NCBI GenBank assembly: GCA_934476075.1 | Contig: CAKSNH010000014.1 | Location: 12,691-76,690 of the forward strand | Reading direction: 5' to 3' | DNA length: 64,000 nucleotides | From: an uncultured Clostridia bacterium | GTDB taxonomy: Bacteria > Bacillota > Clostridia > UBA1381 | Shown here: positions 1-7,115 of the stretch, in pieces | Layout: each line of letters starts with the position of its first letter | How positions within the stretch are numbered: position 1 is the stretch's first letter | Notes under the pieces: generated by a model | The model's database searches: none | What the model was told of the DNA's origin: nothing | What the model saw: only the letters and a program-made list of their open reading frames with translations | Program-made: the position numbers and the translations under genes

Positions 1-1634
1 TCATATTTTGAATATTCCGTTGACTCATCAACATTTCTGTAATAAATATCAAAAAAGTCAAGCTTTTCACCGTTAAAATATGCCGCTAATTTGAATGATA
101 TACTTCCCCATGTCGGGTCAATAACTCCTGTATTAATAAACTGTGTCGGTTCAACCGCACTGTCACCATTATATTTTATAGCTTTTATTTCAGGCAAAAA
201 TCCGCCAAGGCTTTCTTTCTCCGCCTTTACCTCAACCTTTAATATATTTGAAGGATAAATCTTTGTTTCATCATTCACGTCCTGTTTTGCCAAAACTACA
301 TTATAGGTTAGTCCACGTTCTATTTTTATCGGACCGGTGAATAAATTTACATCAAGATTTGCGGCATTAAATGGATTTTTACTTAAATCCGTTACACTGC
401 TTTCATCATCTGCAACCTTTTTCGGTTCTTCGATATAGTAAATCTTGTAATCATACTTATCAAGGTCAGTATAATTGTCCGGAACATTCAAATATCCGTA
501 ACAGCCCATACCGTCACCCAAATCCTCATACTGATATGTAATTGTAGGTGCTGTCACTTTTTCCAAGCAAACATCACTATTCATAAATGTACTTAAATTA
601 TTATATACAGTTGAATTGTTTGCCGCATACACCAAAGTTCCGTCATATTTTAAACCTATAACATAATTCGGTCCTGCATAAACTTTTTTAATATTTTCCC
701 ATGTACTTACAATCGCATTTACATCATAATTCTCATTGCTTACCGTTGAAGAAAACGGGCTCTTTGAATTTGTAATTTGAACAGTACCGTCACTCATTGC
801 ACCCACTGCATATCCCGATGACGTGGTTGAATATGCACTGATACTTACAGCATTGCTCCAAGTCTTTACAGCGTATGCATATTTTGTATAAGTGCCATAT
901 CCTGTGCTTACAACCGTACCGTCTGATTTCAAGCCAAGAGTAAATATATCACTGGTACAAATATCAACAATATCTGTCCATTCTGTCACATCACTATGAT
1001 TATATTTGTATGGATTGTTTTTCTCCGATGTTGCCGTTGTAACAACAGTACCGTCCTTTTTCAAACCAAAAGTAACATATTTTCCTGCTACAACTTTAAC
1101 AATATCTTTCCATACTGTACTGTCTGTCACTTCATCCTGTCCGTATGACGATGTTTTTGGAGTTGTCGAAACAACTGTACCATCTGCTTTAAGACCTACA
1201 ACATGATAATCATTTGCATCTATCTGTACAATATCTGTCCATTCTGTTACTTCATCTTGTCCATAGCTGTTATTAACCGGACCTGTTACATATACAGTAC
1301 CGTTACTTCTAAGTCCCGCAACAAAGCTACCTGTCGGAGGAACAGCTATATCAACAATTTCTCCCGTATTTGCGATTTCACCTTGAAATTCCTCACTTGC
1401 ATAGTATGTACCGCTTGACGAACCGCCTGTCAAACTTGCCATTGCATTACCGTCACTGGACATTGCAACCAAGAAATTACTGTTTAGTCCTACTCTTATA
1501 TCTCCCCATGGAATTCTCATCTGCGGTGTTGATAAATTAACACCTTCGCCCTCTGCCATTATCGTCACAGGCAAGCAAGCACATATAAGGCTTATCACAC
1601 ACAGTAACGATACTAATCGTGATAACTTTTTCAT
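1..1634 (-). CDS. Secreted RCC1-repeat protein, 3' end outside window
   Basis: The frame is open from an ATG at 1634 to the window edge (at least 544 codons), so the C-terminus is missing. It starts with a signal peptide (MKKLSR, then a hydrophobic stretch, cleavage probably near TIMA-EG at about residues 25-29). Residues of about 50-330 carry about seven imperfect 45-55 residue repeats built on a GLK.DGTVV core with a W.DIV strand and GQDEVT turns. This is the RCC1/BNR-type beta-propeller pattern. The rest looks like beta-sandwich linker. RCC1-like propellers in secreted bacterial proteins usually serve binding or surface display; no catalytic motif is visible and the ligand is unknown. An AGGGGG ribosome site lies 11 bases before the ATG. 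A cell-wall-anchoring or other C-terminal domain may lie outside the window. Confidence 0.8.
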   Translation of the reverse strand, partial: MKKLSRLVSLLCVISLICACLPVTIMAEGEGVNLSTPQMRIPWGDIRVGLNSNFLVAMSSDGNAMASLTGGSSSGTYYASEEFQGEIANTGEIVDIAVPPTGSFVAGLRSNGTVYVTGPVNNSYGQDEVTEWTDIVQIDANDYHVVGLKADGTVVSTTPKTSSYGQDEVTDSTVWKDIVKVVAGKYVTFGLKKDGTVVTTATSEKNNPYKYNHSDVTEWTDIVDICTSDIFTLGLKSDGTVVSTGYGTYTKYAYAVKTWSNAVSISAYSTTSSGYAVGAMSDGTVQITNSKSPFSSTVSNENYDVNAIVSTWENIKKVYAGPNYVIGLKYDGTLVYAANNSTVYNNLSTFMNSDVCLEKVTAPTITYQYEDLGDGMGCYGYLNVPDNYTDLDKYDYKIYYIEEPKKVADDESSVTDLSKNPFNAANLDVNLFTGPIKIERGLTYNVVLAKQDVNDETKIYPSNILKVEVKAEKESLGGFLPEIKAIKYNGDSAVEPTQFINTGVIDPTWGSISFKLAAYFNGEKLDFFDIYYRNVDESTEYSKY

Positions 1635-1701
1635 TATCTTTAATACCCCCTAAAAGTACATATTTTGTATATCATCACATATACATTCAATTAACAATTT
1701 T

Positions 1702-1730
1702 ATTATACATTATTTTAAACAGAATGTCTA
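1702..1730 (-). promoter_or_regulatory. Sigma-A-like promoter of the RCC1 gene
   Basis: On the minus strand TAGACA (1725-1730) and a perfect TATAAT (1702-1707) are separated by 17 bases, about 70 bases before the ATG. The -35 is weak; the -10 and spacing are good. Confidence 0.5.
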
Positions 1731-1777
1731 GCCAAAAAAAGCAATAAAATGACGTTAAAAAATAGTGCACAACATAC

Positions 1778-1812
1778 AAAAAATACACTGCATAGCATTA
1801 AACAGTGTATTT
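1778..1812 (-). terminator. Terminator-like hairpin between 6S RNA and the RCC1 gene
   Basis: A perfect 10-bp stem (AAATACACTG with CAGTGTATTT, 1781-1790 and 1803-1812) is followed on the minus strand by a run of Ts. It would stop read-through from the 6S RNA gene before the RCC1 gene. Confidence 0.6.
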
Positions 1813-1833
1813 ACAAAATATAATTATTTTCAT

Positions 1834-2036
1834 AAAAAAACAAACCCCATATGAGCCGTGCTCTCACCTTATTTCTTACCTGCCTAAGCAGGTGGGTCGC
1901 AACCTGATTGCTTTATATGTCCACTGACATTTCCGAAGAAAAGGAGGCGTATATGCCACAACCAGAATCCGCATCCCGTAAGAAAAATGTTGGTAAAAAA
2001 TAGGTTTCACACGAGAACCATAGGGTTTATCTGTTG
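1834..2036 (-). ncRNA. ssrS: 6S RNA
   Basis: This approximately 200-nt minus-strand transcript has the hallmarks of Firmicutes 6S RNA. The 5' arm contains AAACCCTATGGTTCTCGTG and, further on, CCAACA...TTACGGG. The 3' arm contains AAGGTGAGAGCACGGC followed by CATATGGGGTTTG. The two arms pair as a long interrupted stem (AAACCC with GGGTTT, then CGTG with CACG and ACCT with AGGT), leaving a large central bubble that mimics an open promoter. The 3' end runs into seven Ts. 6S RNA binds the housekeeping RNA polymerase holoenzyme and dampens transcription in stationary phase. The short frame across it at 1876-2070 has no protein character. The call rests on recalled family features, not a covariance-model search. 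Confidence 0.77.
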
Positions 2037-2041
2037 ACATT

Positions 2042-2070
2042 ATAATAACACAAACATGAACAAAATGCAA
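2042..2070 (-). promoter_or_regulatory. Promoter of the 6S RNA gene
   Basis: TTGCAT (2065-2070), a 17-base spacer and TATTAT (2042-2047, overlapping a shifted TATAAT) on the minus strand place the start near 2036, just before the conserved 5' arm of the 6S RNA. Confidence 0.65.
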
Positions 2071-2114
2071 GTGCTTTTTATAAATTTTTATAGCTGTTTT
2101 TACTCTAAACTAAC

Positions 2115-2666
2115 TTAAATTTGTCTGTATTCTTTCTGACCTGTTACATACAAATCGTTGCCTTTACAATCCATAAGTACCACTGCTGGAAAATCTTTAA
2201 CCGTCAGTTTACGAATTGCCTCTGTGCCCAAATCGTCATATGCAACTACCTCAGCCGATGTGATACATTGTGCTATCAGTGCACCTGCACCGCCGATTGC
2301 TCCGAAATAGATTGCACCGTTTCGCACAACCGCATCTTTAACGCTTTCCGACCGGCTCCCCTTGCCTATCATCGCCGCCAAGCCTTCGTCCAACAAAAGC
2401 GGTGCGAACTTATCCATACGTCCGGCGGTAGTCGGACCGCAAGAACCTATAACATCGCCCGGTTTCGCCGGACATGGACCTGCATAATATATGACTTGAT
2501 TTTTTAAATCTATCGGAAATCCTTTTCCCGCATTATATTCTTCCACCATTCTTGCATGAGCGGCGTCACGAGCAGTATATATTGTCCCTGAAATCAGCAC
2601 GCTGTCGCCGGTCTTTAAATCTTTTATGCTATCCTTGTCAAAAGGAGCTGTAATATTAATCGCCAT
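2115..2666 (-). CDS. Class I fumarase/tartrate dehydratase, beta subunit
   Basis: 183 residues match the beta (C-terminal, swivelling) domain of two-subunit iron-sulfur hydro-lyases, which hydrate fumarate to malate or dehydrate tartrate. Family features include GPCPAKPGDVIGSCGPTT followed by AGRMDKF, GKGSRS, and the GAIGGAGALIAQCI segment. The iron-sulfur cysteines belong to the alpha subunit. That subunit, normally immediately upstream, is not here: the upstream neighbour is a HAD phosphatase ending 2 bases away. The real substrate is therefore open, since related enzymes act on fumarate, tartrate or methyl-substituted acids. Last gene of a long minus-strand run that includes the HisB-like and HisD-like genes. 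Confidence 0.88.
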   Translation of the reverse strand: MAINITAPFDKDSIKDLKTGDSVLISGTIYTARDAAHARMVEEYNAGKGFPIDLKNQVIYYAGPCPAKPGDVIGSCGPTTAGRMDKFAPLLLDEGLAAMIGKGSRSESVKDAVVRNGAIYFGAIGGAGALIAQCITSAEVVAYDDLGTEAIRKLTVKDFPAVVLMDCKGNDLYVTGQKEYRQI

Positions 2667-2668
2667 AA

Positions 2669-3700
2669 TTAATCTTCCTTTATAATCAAATTTTCACAAC
2701 TGTCCAAAATATACGTTGCATTCAGGCTTTCAAAAAATTCTCGTGCACTTTTACCGTTTATTCCTGTCAACACCGCACAAAAATCCGCACCCATAGCCTG
2801 TGCCGCCAAAATATCCGCACCGGCATCACCGATAACCAGCGTTTTTTCTATTTTGGACTTGTCATAATCGCCGTCAATCAATTTTCTGTCATCATAATCC
2901 GTGCCGTACAATGCTTTTAGGAACATATACGGATGCGGTTTTGTCAGTGCATTGTTGTTCAGTGTCTTTTCCGCATTTTCCACATGATTGTAATTGCATA
3001 AACCGTCAGCGGCAAAATATTTCAGCACACCCCACTCTTTAAGCGGTTCAATCATTTCTATGTATGGTCTGCCCGTACCCGTGCAAACCCGTTTTTCCTT
3101 GCTCAACAGTTTCAGAAGTTCCGATAATTTAGCTTTGTCAAATATCGGTTCTTCTTTGAATAACAATCCGCTTTTACCCGAATTCATCGGCAAAACCCCT
3201 GTCTGTTTCCGGATTATCTCATCACCCAAAAACCATTCCTGAAACAATCTGTGCATTGTCTGCCACATCAAATTATTGCGTTTCAGCCATTCAAAGTCAA
3301 ATCCGCTTTTTTTTGAACACTCCAATGCAATATTGTCATACTCATTTATAATATTTTCGGGTAATTTCTTAACATAATCCAGTACAAGCGAAAAATCATC
3401 ATTTTCCACACCGCATATCCATGCGATACATACCGTCACATAGCCTAAATCCCAATTTGAATTTACACCTCGTTTCTTCAATTCGGATATAATCTCGTCA
3501 TTGCAAAAAACCTTTCTGCGTATTTCTTTAAGATTTTGCATACATTCCGTCGCATTGATTTGTTTCTGCCTGTTCCAGTTAAGATATTCCCATACCGTCA
3601 AAGCCGCCGAATTCCAATAATTCTGCTCGCTTGTAATAACACCGTCCATATCGAATATGACAGTATCATATTTATCTAAAAAATCCGCTAATCTGTACAT
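2669..3700 (-). CDS. HAD-superfamily phosphatase
   Basis: About 343 residues. Motif I is FDMDGVITSE near residue 17 (Asp nucleophile and Asp+2), motif III is the lysine in TKPHPYMFLKAL, and motif IV is VIGDAGADILAAQAMG. A long alpha-helical cap lies between them. These are the residues of a Mg-dependent phosphomonoesterase or phosphoglycolate-phosphatase-like enzyme; the substrate is not evident. The ATG at 3700 is preceded by GGAG at 6 bases. An earlier ATG at 3712 overlaps the HisB-like stop codon (TAATG) but has no ribosome site. Its place directly after a HisB-like gene suggests a phosphorylated substrate made by the same pathway, possibly in a histidinol-phosphatase-like role (inference). 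Confidence 0.8.
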   Translation of the reverse strand: MYRLADFLDKYDTVIFDMDGVITSEQNYWNSAALTVWEYLNWNRQKQINATECMQNLKEIRRKVFCNDEIISELKKRGVNSNWDLGYVTVCIAWICGVENDDFSLVLDYVKKLPENIINEYDNIALECSKKSGFDFEWLKRNNLMWQTMHRLFQEWFLGDEIIRKQTGVLPMNSGKSGLLFKEEPIFDKAKLSELLKLLSKEKRVCTGTGRPYIEMIEPLKEWGVLKYFAADGLCNYNHVENAEKTLNNNALTKPHPYMFLKALYGTDYDDRKLIDGDYDKSKIEKTLVIGDAGADILAAQAMGADFCAVLTGINGKSAREFFESLNATYILDSCENLIIKED

Positions 3701-3711
3701 ATGACGCTCCA

Positions 3712-4338
3712 TTATTCAATAGTCCACTCGATATTGCCCGCAACACCGCTTGTCATACCTGCTCTGTCGGGATTTAGTGCCAAGGCACGGTTTAGCGTAA
3801 CACCAAAGCTTCTGTAAATAGCCTCCCAAATATGATGACCGTTTACACCTTTTGTCAAATCAATATGCAATGTACAGCAAGCACCCTGTACAAATCCTTC
3901 CAAGAATGTTTCCAAATCCTGCGTGTCCATTCCCTCAACCTTTTCAGTCAAAGCAATATCATGATAATCAATATTAAAATACGCTCTGCTTTCAAAACTG
4001 ATTGCACTTTCTGCCTTTGCCTCGTCAATTATGCCTATACCGTCAGCATACCCCATAACACCGTTCTGACGATTACGCTTTACATATTCGGCAACCGCCT
4101 TACCCAACGCAATTCCCAAATCCTCACATATTACATGAGTCAGTACAAACTTGTCCAATTTAACATCGGCTGTGATATTAAAACCGCCCCGCCATGCAAT
4201 ATGTTCAAGCATATGATTTAAGAATGTAATGGTTGTATTGATTTTTTCTCTGTAATCGGGTTTAATCGGCGAAAAATCAAGAATTACTGTCATTTCCGAT
4301 TCTGTGGTTTTTCTTGTAACTTTAATTGTGTTATCCAT
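3712..4338 (-). CDS. hisB: Imidazoleglycerol-phosphate dehydratase family protein (HisB-like, divergent)
   Basis: 208 residues, the normal length of monofunctional HisB, which dehydrates imidazole-glycerol phosphate in histidine synthesis. The fold is recognisable from LNHMLEHIAWRGGF (41-53), ED.GIALGKA (72-82), DEA (105-107) and GVNGHHIWEA (164-173). Canonical catalytic parts are altered. The DDHHTVED manganese motif reads LTHVICED here, so only one histidine of the pair (His68) remains. The C-terminal STKG phosphate loop reads MTSGVAG and lacks the lysine. It follows a HisD-like gene after a terminator-like hairpin and is translationally coupled to the HAD gene. No hisG, hisA, hisF, hisH or hisI is in the window. 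It may be a divergent HisB or a paralogue with another substrate. Confidence 0.75.
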   Translation of the reverse strand: MDNTIKVTRKTTESEMTVILDFSPIKPDYREKINTTITFLNHMLEHIAWRGGFNITADVKLDKFVLTHVICEDLGIALGKAVAEYVKRNRQNGVMGYADGIGIIDEAKAESAISFESRAYFNIDYHDIALTEKVEGMDTQDLETFLEGFVQGACCTLHIDLTKGVNGHHIWEAIYRSFGVTLNRALALNPDRAGMTSGVAGNIEWTIE

Positions 4339-4371
4339 AAAATAATCCTTTCAAAAATGTTTATGATACAA

Positions 4372-4405
4372 CAAAAAATCTACAAAGATTATTGTAGATT
4401 TTTTG
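4372..4405 (-). terminator. Strong hairpin between the HisD-like and HisB-like genes
   Basis: A perfect 14-bp stem (CAAAAAATCTACAA with TTGTAGATTTTTTG) with a 6-base loop has a T-run in the 3' arm on both strands. It lies 17 bases after the HisD-like stop and 34 bases before the HisB-like start, so transcription into HisB is probably partial. No promoter is visible between them. Confidence 0.65.
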
Positions 4406-4421
4406 TAAAACTATATTTCAA

Positions 4422-5714
4422 TTATTTTCTTTCTTTAACTGCAAGACCGTGAGTATCAAATCCCTCAACTTTTGCAAATTGATAAGCATAATCACGAACC
4501 TTTTCAAAACCGTCCTTTGACGCATAGCCAACTGATGAACGTTTCAAGAAATCAAATACAGATACGCTTGAATATGTCTTTGCAAAACCGCCTGTCGGCA
4601 AAATAGCGTTAGGTCCAAGCACAAAATTGCAAAGAGTAACAGGAGTATAATCGCCAAGCAAAATTTCACCCGCATTTTTAATCTTAGGAAGTACGTCAAA
4701 CGGTTTTTCCGTCATAACTTCCATGTGCTCCGGAGCATATTCATTTACGAATCCGATAGACTCTTCAAGTGAATTTGTAATAATCGCACCGCCGTATGTA
4801 GAAAGATTGGTTGTGACGAATTCTTTACGTTTAGGAGAAATTTTCTCCAACTGACGTTCAACAATAGGAATAACCTTATTCACCAATTCTTCTGAATTTG
4901 TTACAAGCAACGCAGCACTGTCCGGACCGTGTTCTGCCTCAATCATCCAGTCAAGAGCTACTTTTTCAGGGTCTGCATTTTCATCTGCAAGAATAATAGC
5001 CTCACTTGGACCTGCCGGCAAACCTGCGTCAATATAGCTTGCAAGAACACGTTTTGCGGCAGTTGCGTAGCTGTTTCCCGGTCCGATAATCTTGTGGCAT
5101 TTCGGAATTGTTTCAGTACCGTATGCAACGGCAGCAACCGCTTGAATACCGCCTACTTTATAGATTTCAGTAATACCGATAATCTTAGCGGCAGCCAAAA
5201 TAGCATCGTCAACTTCGCCTTTTTCGTTCGGCGGAGTAACAACAACAATTTTAGGTACTTTCGCAACAACAGCAGGAATACCAAGCATACACAATACCGA
5301 CGGGAAACTTCCTTTACCATGAGGTACATACAAACATACGTCAACGATAGGAGTAGTCTTTTCGCCCACCATCAAGCCATCATCAACCATTGTAAACCAC
5401 ATTTCTTCCGGCAACTGTTTTTCGTGGAAATCATGAATGTTTTTGTACGCATATTCGATAGCTTCACGAGTTTTGGCATCACAATTCTTATAACCGTTTT
5501 CAATTTCCTCCGGTGTAACCTTCATTTGGTCAGCAGTTAATTGAACCTTGTCAAACTTAGCCGTATATTCCAAAACAGCCTCGTCACCACGTTTTCTGAT
5601 GTCGTTTGATACTTCCGTTGCAACTTTCATTTGCTCTGTAATATCAAGCTCAGCTCTGCGCATAATAAATTCTTTTTTCTCTTTTGTTAATTCAGATAAT
5701 TTGTAAACATTCAT
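4422..5714 (-). CDS. hisD: Histidinol dehydrogenase family protein (HisD-like, altered zinc site)
   Basis: 430 residues from the ATG at 5714 (an ATG at 5735 gives 437, without a ribosome site). HisD oxidises histidinol to histidine in two NAD-dependent steps. Conserved here are LPAGPSEAIILADE, EAEHGPDSAALLVT, the catalytic Glu-His of YAPEHMEV (329-330) and LPTGGFAKTYSSVSVFDFLKR. Compared with E. coli HisD from memory, zinc ligand Gln259 is Glu, His262 is kept, ligand Asp360 is Asn (in LCNFVLGPN), His367 is Ala, and the C-terminal ligand His is kept (FDTHGL). HisD-family alcohol dehydrogenases with other substrates exist, such as the sulfopropanediol dehydrogenase HpsN, so histidinol is not assured. 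It starts 34 bases after dnaJ, apparently in the heat-shock operon. Confidence 0.8.
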   Translation of the reverse strand: MNVYKLSELTKEKKEFIMRRAELDITEQMKVATEVSNDIRKRGDEAVLEYTAKFDKVQLTADQMKVTPEEIENGYKNCDAKTREAIEYAYKNIHDFHEKQLPEEMWFTMVDDGLMVGEKTTPIVDVCLYVPHGKGSFPSVLCMLGIPAVVAKVPKIVVVTPPNEKGEVDDAILAAAKIIGITEIYKVGGIQAVAAVAYGTETIPKCHKIIGPGNSYATAAKRVLASYIDAGLPAGPSEAIILADENADPEKVALDWMIEAEHGPDSAALLVTNSEELVNKVIPIVERQLEKISPKRKEFVTTNLSTYGGAIITNSLEESIGFVNEYAPEHMEVMTEKPFDVLPKIKNAGEILLGDYTPVTLCNFVLGPNAILPTGGFAKTYSSVSVFDFLKRSSVGYASKDGFEKVRDYAYQFAKVEGFDTHGLAVKERK

Positions 5715-5748
5715 CTTTCCTGTCGTTCCTTTCATTCAGGCAAATGCC

Positions 5749-6906
5749 CTATTTCCATTTTTCTGTCATATCCTTTAATTTATCAAAGAATGACTTTCTT
5801 TGTTTATAATTTTTATTATCATCATTACCGTCAAATTCACGAAGCAATTCTTTCTGCTTGCTTGTCAAATTCTTCGGCACTTCTATCTTAACCGTAACAT
5901 ACTGCGAACCGTTTCCTTTTCCACGCATATAAGGAATACCCTTATCACGCATCCGGAATGTAGTATTTGTCTGTGTGCCCTCAGGAATATCCAGCTCCAC
6001 CATGCCATGTATAGTCGGCACTTTAATCTTATCGCCCAATGCAGCCTGTACAAATGTAATCGGTATATCAACATATACATCTGCACCATCTCTTGTAAAC
6101 ATATTATGTCTTGCAATACTTACAATAATTATCAAATCACCGCTCGGACCGCCTCTTTCACCCGGCTCGCCTTTGCCACTTAACTGCAATGCCTGACCGT
6201 CATCAATACCGGCAGGAATTTTAATCTTAACCTTCTTGCTGACTCTCACCTTACCATTTCCCCGGCAATCAGGACATGGACTCTTAATAATCTTACCTGT
6301 ACCATGACATTGCGGACAAGTAACCACATTCTGCATCATACCGAATGGTGTACGCTGTGTCTGTGTAACTTGACCCGAACCGTGACAGTGCGAACAGGTT
6401 TCGGCACTTGTACCCGGCTTTGCACCGCTGCCCTTACAGGTCTTACATTCTTCCTGTTTATTTATTGTAATTTCTTTTTCACAACCGAATGCAGCCTCTT
6501 CAAAAGTAACCACTATTCTCTGCTGAATATCTCTGCCTCGTTTCGGTCCGTTTCTTCGTCTTGAACCGCCGAAACCGCCAAATCCGCCGCCGAAAATATC
6601 ACCGAAAATATCTCCAAGGTCAAAGTCAAATCCCTGACCGCCAAATCCGCTGCCTGCTCCGCCGGCACCGTAATTAGGGTCTACACCCGCATGACCGAAT
6701 TGGTCATAGCGTGCTTTTTTATCGGCATCGCTCAAAACCTCGTATGCCTCATTAACTTCCTTGAATTTAGCCTCAGCCTCTTTATCGCCCGGATGTAAGT
6801 CAGGATGATATTTTTTTGCTTCTTTTCTATATGCTTTTTTTATTTCCGCATCAGACGCACCTTTACTTACGCCCAACACTTCATAATAATCTCTCTTATC
6901 TGCCAA
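5749..6906 (-). CDS. dnaJ: Chaperone DnaJ (Hsp40)
   Basis: 385 residues, full length. The J domain carries the HPD triad at 34-36 that stimulates DnaK ATPase. A Gly/Phe-rich linker follows at about 75-115. Four CxxCxGxG zinc motifs follow: CKTCKGSG, CSHCHGSG, CPQCHGTG and CPDCRGNG. The C-terminal substrate-binding domain ends the protein. It works with DnaK and GrpE in cytosolic protein folding. Fourth gene of the hrcA operon, about 210 bases after dnaK. Confidence 0.97.
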   Translation of the reverse strand: MADKRDYYEVLGVSKGASDAEIKKAYRKEAKKYHPDLHPGDKEAEAKFKEVNEAYEVLSDADKKARYDQFGHAGVDPNYGAGGAGSGFGGQGFDFDLGDIFGDIFGGGFGGFGGSRRRNGPKRGRDIQQRIVVTFEEAAFGCEKEITINKQEECKTCKGSGAKPGTSAETCSHCHGSGQVTQTQRTPFGMMQNVVTCPQCHGTGKIIKSPCPDCRGNGKVRVSKKVKIKIPAGIDDGQALQLSGKGEPGERGGPSGDLIIIVSIARHNMFTRDGADVYVDIPITFVQAALGDKIKVPTIHGMVELDIPEGTQTNTTFRMRDKGIPYMRGKGNGSQYVTVKIEVPKNLTSKQKELLREFDGNDDNKNYKQRKSFFDKLKDMTEKWK

Positions 6907-7025
6907 TTCAATTCACCTGCCCAACAAATATTATTATACTAAACTTTTTCGTCTTTGTAAAGACCTTTTAGCAATTTAGCGTAGTAAATCGCTAAAATCC
7001 GCAATATATCTAAATATCCGTTATC

Positions 7026-7065
7026 AAAATTAGGAAGTTTCATAGAAAACTACAAAACTTCCTAA
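7026..7065 (-). terminator. Hairpin in the dnaK-dnaJ gap
   Basis: An 11-bp stem (TTAGGAAGTTT with AAACTTCCTAA, 7030-7065) is followed on the minus strand by TTTTG. It could lower dnaJ expression relative to dnaK or mark an mRNA processing point. The remainder of the 209-base gap (6907-7115) holds a weaker inverted repeat built on TTTTAGC and GCTAAAA near 6966-6996 and nothing else recognisable. Confidence 0.5.
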
Positions 7066-7115
7066 CCGATTTTATCAAAACAAAATTTATCTTCTGTTTT
7101 GTATTAACTATTTAA

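Noticed and set aside
1876..2070. 64-residue frame on the minus strand
   Set aside because: It overlaps the 6S RNA arms; its sequence has no protein character and no ribosome site.
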